Below, one piece after another: positions 10,742 through 20,727 of a stretch of 39,500 bases of DNA. The notes below the pieces were generated by a model. That model was not told the origin of the DNA. It worked only from the letters and a program-made list of their open reading frames with translations, and did not search any database. Source of the stretch: Schoenoplectus triqueter (taxonomy: Eukaryota; Streptophyta; Magnoliopsida; Poales; Cyperaceae); contig CAXKVV010000889.1 of assembly GCA_964058805.1 (NCBI GenBank), positions 1 through 39,500 of the forward strand, given 5' to 3'. A program made the position numbers and the translations under genes. The number at the start of each line of letters is the position of its first letter. The first letter of the stretch is position 1.

Positions 10742-11670
10742 TAGGAGTCGGGGTACATTCGCACCCCTTCGAACTCAAAAATTGGTTCGAAGGGTGCGCA
10801 TGCCGTTGATTTTGCATTGAGATTCATAACGATCATTGTAAGTGCAAATCTCAGACCTCAAGGTTTATTAAAAGTATGAATATCATTGCAAAATCAACGG
10901 CTCCTGCACCATTCGAACCAATTTTTGGGTTCGAAGGGGTGCGAATGTACCCCGCTCCCCCCATATAGGGGTGTCGATGATACGCTTTTATCCATTTATT
11001 TGATACATACCGTATTTGATAAGACGGGTATGGGTAAAGATTTTTCGTTAAATTATTTGACATGGGTACCTAAAATTTTATTTTCATTAAGTAAATGAGT
11101 AAGGATATTAGTAAAGATCATTTCGTACATGTTTGTCTTATAAGGTAAATTATTAAAAAATAAGTTATTTTATTTTCAATATAATTGTCTCCTCTAATAT
11201 TTTTTATTCATGTTAATTGCCCTGAATTATGTTAATTATTATGAATTATAATTATTATTTTCTCAGATTTCACCATATGATAAATATAATAAATTATAAT
11301 TTTTAAATAATATTTAGTAGAATACTTCTTAAAATAATAGAATAAAAAAATATAAAATTTTATTTTAGATAAGATATTATTTTTACTTTTAATATGTTTT
11401 CTTCTCTAGTTAATTTTTTTTGACAAGAAATGCTTGTATTTTTTAAATTTATTTATTTTGAAATGAGTCAAGTTAGAATTGATTGCATAACTATATTTCA
11501 ATTTAGTATTATTTGTTAGCATTCATTATTATTTTATTATTCATTTCTTTAAATAGATTTTAATTTATAGATAAATCTGTTTAATGAATAAAAATTATTT
11601 TAAATAAATATGAATAAAAACTATTTTAAATAAATATGATAATGAAAATAACTGTCAGTGTGACACCCTA
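10742..11670. mobile_element. hAT-type non-autonomous element interrupted at its left end
   Basis: The right end reads GACACCCTA (11662-11670) followed by TCCCCATC (11671-11678). The matching left flank TCCCCATC is at 10734-10741, but the TA of the left terminus (10742-10743) is separated from GGGGTGTC (10968-10975) by the Mutator-like MITE. Allowing for that insert, the element has TAGGGGTGTC-type ends and an 8-bp duplication, as expected for hAT. The interior is AT-rich and non-coding. Confidence 0.65.
10744..10958. mobile_element. Mutator-like MITE with long terminal inverted repeats
   Basis: Left end GGAGTCGGGGTACATTCGCA pairs with the right end; the arms match over about 75 bp with few mismatches, including CCCCTTCGAAC and CGTTGATTTTGCA. 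The flanks are CCCCATCTA (10735-10743) and CCCCATATA (10959-10967), a 9-bp duplication with one mismatch. Long arms and a 9-bp duplication fit the Mutator superfamily. No coding capacity. Confidence 0.8.
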
Positions 11671-11678
11671 TCCCCATC

Positions 11679-12900
11679 CAATTCCCCGGAGAGAGGCGAT
11701 ATGGACTTGATGACGCTCTTAATTTGAGGAGTCCATGCGGATTTGAGGAGTCTCTATTTTGAGTCCTCAAAGAATGCCTCAGTTTTATGAAGTCTAAATT
11801 TACAGAAGGATTAATGATGTCGTAGTTATGAAGTGTCTCATATTTAATTCGAGGATAAATATATTTATCCCCACCTATCCGTCCTTATTTTTTGTCCCCA
11901 TAGATAAGCTTTTCTTTTTCAGTTGATTCTGACTTTCACTTATTTTCTTTTGGACGTTAAAAAATTGATTATGTGGACTCTTCAAAATAATTTGAAAATT
12001 TTAGAAATTGAGTCGCATCGACTCGTGTGTCTTCTCCCGTCAATGTCACCTACATTTTATTTCTCCTCTTTCCTCTCGAGGAGAAATTCCCTCTCAACAC
12101 CATTACTATGCTCGCACCCTTCCGCCGAGCATCCCTCATACAAAGAGATGACGAGAAGCAACGATACAAATCGAACCACCATCTCGAGGACCTATATGTG
12201 GGAGTTGCCACTTGCCACGACCTTTCAATCCGAGATAGTGAAGATATGAAATACACTAATATCGAGTTAATCAGATTACCTACTTTTTATGATGCGAGAT
12301 ATGGGCTTCATCGAGGACTTCATCACGAGTAATACTCCCTCCCCGCTTCCCCTTCTCTATAGACGCTTGAATACTTGGTTGGCCTTTGTGTGTTCAAGAC
12401 CGTGAATGTGTTATTCTTTTGCTAAAATAAGTCTTCAAAATGATTATTTTTTGTTTTGTTTTTTGTTTATTTTTGTGTAATTTCTACCAATTACCATGTT
12501 GTGATATTGCATACGAATATTAGTAATCTAGCATATACCTACCGATATCACTGGCTACTAGAGGATAATACTATACTGGTAAACTCCATAAGGTCATGTC
12601 TAATTATACCTCATTGCTACATGCCACTAGTAGTTAAATTGGCAGGTCTTTGTTTGTATTGATAAATTTTACGAGGTCCTAGTTTGATTATTTCTTTAGC
12701 AGTAATATCATAATCTAACCAAATCATTTATCAAGTAACCTATAAAAAGCATTACCATCAAGTCTATATGGATCATTCAACAATACCAGTATCGAATGTT
12801 TGTACAAAAATCTAACTATTTTTGTTTACTTTTCATTTATTTCAGATTTGCTTTCTTATTTCTGGATGTCAACTGGACACTAGATGTTCGGCATCATTTA
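11679..12900. other. Intergenic, no gene recognised
   Basis: Open frames up to 108 codons exist between 11923 and 12332, in a less AT-rich stretch, but they overlap in different frames and match nothing I recognise. I see no splice sites or promoter that would make any of them convincing. Confidence 0.45.
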
Positions 12901-12957
12901 AAAAGATTGTGACACTGACTTTTAATAATGAATTTAATTAGAATAAATAGTATTTTA

Positions 12958-13392
12958 CATAAATATAAATAATTTCAAATCTAAAGCGAGTCCATAGATA
13001 TCTCATATTTAAAATTTTCAGTAATTATAGATAATTATATTAACCATTATAAATAAGATTATCGAATAATATAAATAATCTCATAATTAAATATCATGGA
13101 CAATGTACCATATGCTTTGAGCTATCTAAAAATAGCCCTGACAATTAGTTATCATTTATTTGTTCAATTAATATAAATAAAATATATATCAACTATAAAT
13201 AGTCATGTGATAGACATAAATTGGTTCACAGAAATATTATTATGTTTGCTATTTAAACTAATGCAAAGAATATAAATAAGATCATTAATAACTATAAATA
13301 GTTTTTATTATGTAATAGTTAATACAAGCTATAAATAATTAGTACATTTAGTATATGCAACACAGATAATTGATATAAATAGCTCTTAAATG
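12958..13392. repeat. Dispersed TATAAATA motif cluster
   Basis: ATATAAATA or CTATAAATA recurs at least nine times at irregular 20-90 bp spacing (for example near 13053, 13076, 13193, 13292, 13330 and 13375), often as ACTATAAATAGT. It looks like a highly diverged tandem array or the subterminal part of a decayed element. Confidence 0.4.
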
Positions 13393-13399
13393 CGTGAGT

Positions 13400-14389
13400 C
13401 AGCCACATAATCAAAGCACTTTTATTGACTGTTATTTTAACTTTATTAACATATTGGTTTTATAGTAAATATGAAACCGTATAACTTTTCCTTTATAGAC
13501 GACTTTTCAAATTAAACTCCCATCAATTAGTCGCACCGACCACAAAATAATTTATGCTTTGAGAGATTTTTATGATTTTATATGGATTGTAATAAGTTTA
13601 GACCATTTAATTTTGAGTATCAAATGACTAAAATATGTTTTCTAAGACTACAAAATAGAGGTTAATCAATAAAGAAATATTATTATTGATTAATAAATTA
13701 ATGACACTCTTATATTGTTTTCACCCCACATTGTTTTTCCTATCTCGGCACATATCATGCTGGATATATATATATGTGGACCGAGGAACATAGGAATTGT
13801 ATAGAAAGACGGATGATATAAAATTATAGAACGTTCCTATCCAAGAATAAATTTTGGTAAAGCAAGTAAATGAACTCAATCAAAATCATCTCTCGAAATG
13901 AATTCATAAAGGAGAGAGAATCATAGAAACACATCGTACAAAATCATTAAAGAAATCAAAGAGAAAGAAAGATGTTAATGGAGCGATTCGATCTTTCTTC
14001 TCTATCTTCTTCTCTCTCCTCTCTATCTAAAAATGAACTTCTCTCCAAAAAAACTATCTAAAAATAGAGGAAATCTTATAATCCCCGGTCTGCTATCCCC
14101 CGATTTCGTCCCCGGCTCCAAATCTAATCGCAAATTAAATGAACAGACTTGCGCTTCTAATTTAAACCCACGTGTTAATTATTGTGTTCGATAAATTTTC
14201 TATTTTTAGTAAGTAGGCAATTCACTCAGGACGTCCATGAAATTTAGCAGTTTCGTGGCACGATAAATTTTCTATTTTTTGATCCACGTGTTATTTTGGT
14301 CTCCATTTCTTTTCGTTTTTGGACACCCCAAACTAATTGAAGTAAAAATAATTTGAAGACATGCTTTACAAATGTAAATATAAAAAGGT
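13400..14389. other. Intergenic, no gene recognised
   Basis: Contains a pyrimidine-rich tract at about 13988-14036 and an alternating AT run near 13763-13774. Nothing coding is supported. Confidence 0.45.
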
Positions 14390-14692
14390 GACATAATCTG
14401 ATCCAATCCGAGAAATTTGTCCGACATGTTCGAATCTGATCTAATTTTTTAGAAAAATCAAACTGATCTGGTCTGATTCGAACCCAACCTAACCCGACTT
14501 GACCCAATCCGAGATCAAATAACTTGTAATCCAATCAAAATCAATCTTAAATTTGAAAAAAATAATATATAAATTGATTCGGCCCGACCTGATTTCTTCT
14601 AAAAGGTCAAACTGATTCGGTCCAACCTGTCTGAATCTGTACCCGACCCGACCCGTCTGAACCCGACTCGACCCACCCGATTGCATTAAACC
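14390..14692. repeat. GGGTCGG-type repetitive stretch
   Basis: Repeated CTGATCC, ACCCGAC and GACCCAATCC motifs, including an ACCCGACCCGACCCG run near 14641. It resembles the termini of the elements at 140-609 and 18492-18898 but includes additional internal motif blocks. The minus-strand frames here are motif artefacts. Confidence 0.4.
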
Positions 14693-14840
14693 AAGATATA
14701 AACACTTCAAAGCAAGATATAAACACATAAAAGTAAAATATAAATATCTAAAATCAAAATATAAACACCTGCAAAGCAAGATATAAACACTTGAAAGCAA
14801 AATATAAGCACCTAAAAGCAAAATATAAACATCTGAAATC
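14693..14840. repeat. 21-bp minisatellite, 7 copies
   Basis: Seven consecutive units of 21 bp (one of 22) of the general form AAGATATAAACAC followed by CTGAAAGC-like variants. Starts are 14693, 14714, 14735, 14756, 14778, 14799 and 14820. Because the unit is a multiple of three, a minus-strand frame appears to encode a 7-residue repeat; I regard that as a by-product. Confidence 0.8.
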
Positions 14841-14941
14841 AGGAGTTTAGATTTTTAATTACAGATTTATAGTGTTCATAACTACTAATGAGGTTTTTAT
14901 TAGTTTGATTACAATAAGAAATAAATTGACAAATACATCTA

Positions 14942-15059
14942 AATGCTAATTATAAACACCGACTTTAGATATATAAACACACAAACATCAACGATGATTC
15001 CTTAAAAATATTAACGTCTTAATGCTAATTATGAACACCAACATTAAATATATAAACAC
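14942..15059. repeat. Diverged direct repeat following the minisatellite
   Basis: AATGCTAATTATAAACACC at 14943 and AATGCTAATTATGAACACC at 15021 each begin a roughly 39-bp unit ending in ATATATAAACAC. More TATAAACAC words continue to about 15220. It may be a decayed extension of the 14.7-kb array. Confidence 0.55.
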
Positions 15060-15219
15060 ATAGATATAATCACAAGTATAAACACATGAAACTAAGATAT
15101 AATCACTTTTCATTCAAATATAAATAAATATCATATCAAATCAATTACATATTAAATTTATAATTAAGTATATATATTAGTAAAAACACATGTAACCAAG
15201 ATGTAATCGTTTTTAATTG

Positions 15220-16170
15220 AAAAATAAATATCTATGGTAATAATTTAATTGCATATTAAATTCACCATGTATCTATATACTGGATAGAGTATTGGATATG
15301 AAAACATATTTTGAGAAAAAAATCAATACATATAATATAATAACAAAAGGTTAACGCATCTGATCATATGAATTCAAATTATCCATGATATTCAGATATA
15401 ATTTGAAGTCCTTTCGGTCAGCAAGAGAAAATTATTTTTTTTTTCAGAAGAGAGACGCGACAACACTTGTTTTTCTATTATTTTGACTGGTCAAAGTCGC
15501 TGGGCTGGTCAATTGCGCACATGTTAGATGTGGGGGACGCTAGCCGGGGATTAAATTGAGGGTACTGTTAGCACTACCCCTAAAAATATTCGGGATGATT
15601 CTAAGCTTCTGGCCCCTTTATATAAAAAACTCTAAAAATATTTCAGAAAATAAGGAAACTGCCTAACTTTCAATTCTACGCAACTATCTCCTTTCTTCCT
15701 TTCGGTCTGAACTACAGTACATTCGGTCCGTAGTAGTAGCTACAGTACATTCGGTCTGAACAGTAGTAGTTTTGGGCTGGAAATTATTTTAATTGTTGAG
15801 AGTTCATTTTTCGTTCAATTTAGCTCTGATTCACATATTTTTACTTCAAATCTTCTAACCTGAAATATCAATAAAACTTTGGCAGTACTTTAAATTTGAG
15901 AAATTAAAACCCTAAATTAAACTTAATTAATATAAAATGCTAAGTTTTGAGACTTGACATAATCTAAATTATGGCATTTAATTCATTTATCAGATAAACA
16001 TCTAGAATAAAAATTGAACTCATTGAAATATTCAAAAATTATATATCAATTAATTTATGCTGAAAATGACATGAAATATAATAATTTCTATAATTATGAT
16101 GTGTGAATAATAAGAGAGACTAATAGTACTCTCAACCCCAATAATAAATCTATTATAAGCTTAAGGTCAC
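15220..16170. other. Intergenic with a short direct repeat
   Basis: CTACAGTACATTCGGTC occurs at 15712-15728 and again at 15740-15756, in a less AT-rich patch (15480-15780) that also contains TTTATATAAA near 15617. This could be an old promoter or LTR fragment. No following gene is recognisable. Confidence 0.35.
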
Positions 16171-16174
16171 AAGG

Positions 16175-16480
16175 GTCAAAAACATACCAAATTATTTTTA
16201 AATTCTAATTTATATTTCTCAATAAATTACTTATAACAAAATTTTATAGATACAAAAAGTATTTTTTAAATATTTATTTCAATTTTTTTAAAAGTGAGTA
16301 ATTTTCATATTAAAATATTAACTATTTTATTAATATTTTAGAGTCATGTAAAAATCTAAAATAAATATTTAAAATAATTAAAAAATAAAAAAATTGTATT
16401 CAATAATATTTTGATATAATAAATTTATGGACCTATATAAATTAAAATTTATAGATAATTTGATATATTGCTTACGTTAA
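16175..16480. mobile_element. Decayed fold-back MITE, copy 2
   Basis: Arms around AAATTATTTTTAAATTCTAA and the complementary TATAAATTAAAATTTATAG enclose an AT-rich core. The arm sequence resembles that of the fold-back element at 2087-2481. Ends and target duplication are not resolvable. Confidence 0.4.
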
Positions 16481-16917
16481 GCTCATTGAGGATCTCTGTG
16501 AGGTAAAGTTTGGGGCGAATTTACTCTAAATATAATCTCCCAATTCAACTTTTTTCTTATTTTTCAAATAAGTCTCTCATTAATTCTAACATATACTATT
16601 TATATATATATTTTTTTAGAACTTGAACATATATCATCTATATTATATTATAAGGAGCGCATGAACTGAATTTGTCCATTAATATTATCAGATAATGTGT
16701 AATGACTGAAATATCCATATTCAATTTAAGATTGAGATTGATTGATTTTATAAAAATGACAGTTTAGATTTTAATCAAATTTATTTTTTTTCTCTCCATT
16801 CTATTTGCTATTTTTTACTATGTATTTATAAAAGATTTAAAAAAGAAGAAGTTATATATCAAATAAATTAAACATAAGTTATTATTATGTTTTATTTAAA
16901 AAAGAAAACTAGGTGTT

Positions 16918-17282
16918 GTACAACTTTACTAAAAAAATATTATATTTTGTATATTATATTATATTAAATAGTGAATTAATTTTATTAAAAAATTAAGAGC
17001 ATTTTGTAATTGATATAGATATAAATTATATCTAAGTAAAATATATTATTTTTATAACTAGTGTTAAGTATAATTATTTTCTAAAATATATATAAAATAA
17101 TTAAATATCAACTATAATTAATATTTATTTAAAAAACTACACATTATACAACATTTCATAGAAAAATGTTATTATATTTTATATATTATTTTTTATTAAA
17201 TAATATTTTTTTTAAATAAGAGTTTTTATGATTGATTTAAATATTACTTATATTTAAGTAAAAATATTTTTTTTGGTTATAA
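16918..17282. repeat. Diverged AT-rich direct repeat
   Basis: A roughly 135-bp segment starting ACAACTTTACTAAAAAAATA (near 16919) is followed by a diverged copy starting ACAACATTTCATAGAAAAAT (near 17147). Shared phrases include TATTATATTTT, TATTAAATA and TTTAAGTAAAA/ATCTAAGTAAAA. AT-richness makes the alignment less certain. Confidence 0.4.
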
Positions 17283-17435
17283 TAAAATTAATTTTATATA
17301 TAAATATTTTTAAAATTGAGAGAGTCTATATATGATAGACCTTAAAGTCCTAGGATGGTGGTTTTAAAATGTCAAAAATAATGTAAGAATGTAAAGAATC
17401 TAAAGTAGAAATATATAAACCAATTTGGGGCTCAA

Positions 17436-18444
17436 TGTTCAAGTGTAATGACAGCGGAATACAATTTAAATCAATTCAATTCTCACAAAAATATAACAAT
17501 CAAAGAAATGTGAGAAAAAAAGTAAATATAAAATAAGTACACAAGATGCAACGGAGTTCGGATTTAACAATGCCTACGTCTCCGGGACCCTCAACCTCTA
17601 ACAATTGAGGTTGAGCCGATATATTAAAAAAGGGGTTTTATACTTGTAGAACTTGGTCCCTTACACAAAAATGGGCTGCCAAGCCTATCGGTAATACGAG
17701 TGACAACACACTCAACATAAGAAGTGAGCACTACAACTCAAAAAAGAGTTGAGCACAACAACTCAAGAAAATATTTTTAAGAAGATCACGAAGGATCAAG
17801 TTGGGAGAATAGAGAGAAGCTAGATTATGCTTGAACAAAAATTTGGCTAATTGAGTGTATCAATATTTTGAGTTATTTCTCTCTCTTGAATGTGGCTAGT
17901 AAGCTCTCTGGAGTAATTATTTTGCTAAATGGATCAATTATATACATTGAGAGAGATGATCCCTTTAAAATAGATCTTCTGAAACAACTGAAGAAACTAT
18001 TTTTCAGCCCGAACCATTATAACGGTTTACAAATAGTTATAACGGTTTAGAAAGAATAGCCATTGAATCATCAAATCGTTATACGTTTCATGAATCGTTG
18101 TAACGATTACAGAATCATTACATAACGATACACTCTGGTTTATATACATATTTTCTGCCTTAAAATATTTTTGAATATTGAGATGAACCGTTATAACGAT
18201 TACTGAATCGTTATAACGATTCACTGGGCAGAAATAATTTTCTATGTTGTTTAAGCTCAATTTATCTTGATCAATTCAACTCAGTTTAAGTTTAACTAAA
18301 CCTAAGCCTAATGCAGTCTTGATTTAACTCTTATGCCTCATAATTAGTCTTGGTTCTTGTGCACTAATCCATTTACAAGTTAATTCCTACACAAAACTTA
18401 AACAAGGCAAATTGTAAAATTCAAGATTATTTTGCAAATCAACA
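17436..18444 (-). mobile_element. LTR-like remnant, probably Copia
   Basis: Plus-strand termini TGTTCAAG...CAAATCAACA give TGTT...AACA ends. On the minus strand the phrase GGAGACGTAGGCATTGTTAAA followed by TCCGAACTCCGTT and CATCTTGTGT resembles the 3' part of many plant Copia LTRs. No matching target duplication is seen (CTCAA against AACCA), and sequence beyond 17436 is not a good primer-binding site. Boundaries and class are therefore tentative. Confidence 0.45.
18013..18222. repeat. Cluster of TTATAACG palindromic motifs
   Basis: Variants of ATCGTTATAACGAT and AACCGTTATAACGGTT recur about seven times. The last, GAATCGTTATAACGATTC at 18205-18222, is a perfect 18-bp palindrome. The cluster lies within the LTR-like remnant, in what would be its upstream half on the minus strand, so it may be an old enhancer-type repeat. 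Confidence 0.6.
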
Positions 18445-18491
18445 AACCAAAAAAGATGTTAAGTGTAAGAGTATAAAAGATGAAGAACGAA

Positions 18492-18898
18492 TTCTGTACT
18501 AGTCAATTATCGGCCCGACCCGACTCGATCTGACATGATCCGAAAATAAATGGGTCGAGAATGAGTTTAATTTTTTTTGACCCGAATCGGTTTGGGTCAA
18601 TCCGACCCGACCCAACCCGATTAATTATGATTTTTAAAGTAATTTTGTGATTTAGTACTAATTAAAGCTTAAATCTACACTAATTATATACTAATTAAGA
18701 TCAATTATAAATTAATAAATATTTAATTATTTAAAATTATATAAAATAATTAATAAATATTTAATTATTTTACTTGGGTCATGTCAGCTATGAATTAAGA
18801 TTTTTTGACTCGAACTTAATCGGGTCAGATTCAGATCGAATCAAAAAAATAAAAAAATAATATGATCTGATCCGAACCTGACCCATTTACACCCCTAG
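18492..18898 (-). mobile_element. GGGTCGG-type MITE-like element, copy 2
   Basis: The reverse complement begins TAGGGGTGTAAATGGGTC and aligns through its length with the element at 140-609, except that it has only one copy of the internal 117-bp unit. The opposite end (near 18492) is not an inverted copy and no target duplication is visible, as with copy 1. Confidence 0.55.
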
Positions 18899-19199
18899 CA
18901 CTAACACATGCAGTTCACCGTCTTTACTATTTATAGTAATAAAATAATATTATGCTACAAGTCCTTCGAAAATCACGTTATCACTTATCAGTCAGCTGCG
19001 TCTCAAGTGAAATATCTTTGTCAAATATGTATTTATACATATAAACAAAGTTATTTCAACTAAGTGTTTATGCTATTATAATGAAAAGCGGCTAACAGTA
19101 TTCTAAGCTGAAAAATCCTCTAAAAAGTCCCTTTAAGGCTCTAATTGACTTTCATTTTTTTTTGCCCAAAAAGGGTATATATGGCCACATGCATGCTCC

Positions 19200-19420
19200 T
19201 GCGTATTTAAAAGTCTAACAAGTCTCAAGTATTTATATTTTGTAGACGTGTTTATAGAAGTGACTGGGATATTATATCTGTAACTAAGGTATTTATATAT
19301 TTTAAGCAGGTATTTGTATTTTATTTTCGTATTTAGGTACATATATATAAATGAAACACATATTTATATTTCATACTCAGGTGTTTATATATAACACTCG
19401 GATGTTTATATATATCCAAA
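19200..19420. repeat. Degenerate minisatellite, reverse relative of the 14.7-kb array
   Basis: Words such as GTATTTATAT, GTGTTTATAG, GTATTTGTATTT and GGTGTTTATATA recur every 20-30 bp. In reverse complement they read ATATAAACACC, the core of the 21-bp unit at 14693-14840. Unit length is no longer regular. Confidence 0.5.
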
Positions 19421-20347
19421 AATGAAAAGTAACAAGAGAAGAGAGGGAGAGGGAGCATTGGAAATTTGGGATACAAAAACGTGTAACTAAGAAAGAGAGC
19501 CTAACAAAACAAGATGCATGGAGGAGGACAAGTCAATATGGATTACTTGAGTGTTTATATATGTCACATCTCAGAAATAAATTGAACGGATTAGGGGTGC
19601 TTAATCCCGCCACGTACGCGTTACGAGACGCGCGTACGAAAGACTTAGTGAATAAAAATAAAGTAAATCTCAGAATAAACAAAATAATAATAATATGACC
19701 ATACAGTCCAAAATGAACAAAGAGAATACAACGCCTACATAGGCGGGGCTAACTCCATCGGAATGGGCAGCAATCTCTCAAACATAAACCCAAAAGAAAG
19801 AAATAAGACTCAAAAACCCGATGAATCCTATCCAACTACCCGACTCACTTGCAAATGTGGCGAAGCATCCCTGTCATCGCGCAGGACTGCACCTAGCACT
19901 CTCATCCACACTCAATCCCGCACCTGTAATACCTGGATCCCACAACCACCGTGGAAACGTGAGTAATTTAAAAATTACTCAGTACAGATTTAGATCCAGC
20001 CTTAAGATTTTATCTTCTTTCCTAGACTGGACCCAAATACCGATACTGTATTTTAAATGCATTATATTAATTATATATAGTATAACAATACTTTATGCAC
20101 GTTTGAGAAAACTCCTATATGAATGAGATGAAATGACAAATAAACCCGAAATGAAAAATCTGTAGAAATATGGATATAATATATAATAAATATGTATAAG
20201 GTATGAGATTTAAAACACCCGTATAAATATAACCCAGTTGTAGATCATCAGTCCATCCACAAGAGGGCACGTGATCGGGCCCTGGACTTGTGACTTACCT
20301 AAGCGGGCACGTATTCGGGCCCAACTTACAAACTTAGGATTTTCGAG

Positions 20348-20403
20348 TACCCTGGAAAAATTCGGCCTCCCTGAATACCCTGGAAAAATTCGGCCTCCCG
20401 GAG
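20348..20403. repeat. 28-bp tandem duplication
   Basis: Two adjacent 28-bp units starting TACCCTGGAAAAATTCGGCC; they differ only in the last few bases. Located inside the large LTR. Confidence 0.85.
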
Positions 20404-20579
20404 CGATAACACTCTAGGAGAGTGACGGCTAAAAGCACGTACTCGGTATTCTGAATCTGATGATCCACCTCACATAATAATAATAATAATAATATGAGCA
20501 AAGGGGATTTAAATATTTATGCTTTCAGTTGCCATATCGCCAAAGAATATAACTACCCGTGAATTGACAAATCGAAAAC

Positions 20580-20727
20580 AAATGGGAGCCTACACTGTAC
20601 CAACCAAGGGTCAGAGGACCGCATCCCGTAAAGTAACAAAACAGAGTATATGCAAATGGGAGCCTTCACTGTACTCACTAGGGCCAGAGAACCGCATCCC
20701 GACTTTCTCTGTACCAACTAAGGGCCA
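20580..20727. repeat. 74-bp imperfect tandem duplication
   Basis: Two units at an offset of 74 bp begin AAATGGGAGCC and share CACTGTAC, AGGG(T/C)CAGAG and ACCGCATCCCG. They explain the apparent open frame at 20519-20767, which is not a gene. Confidence 0.7.

Noticed and set aside
11923..12332. Overlapping 101- and 108-codon frames, possible small gene
   Set aside because: They use different frames of the same DNA, one overlaps an antisense frame, and neither shows a recognisable motif, splice sites or family resemblance.
14244..14821. Minus-strand frames with a 7-residue repeat (CLYFxxx-like)
   Set aside because: Produced by the GGGTCGG-type repeat and by the 21-bp minisatellite, whose unit length keeps frame by chance.
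14693..14840. Regularly spaced repeats as a CRISPR array
   Set aside because: Units are contiguous with no unique spacers, and the setting is a plant nuclear genome.
17400..17436. Primer-binding site next to the LTR-like remnant on the minus strand
   Set aside because: The minus strand reads AAATTGGTTTATATA; only the first few bases match the tRNA-Met site, so it does not support a full-length element there.
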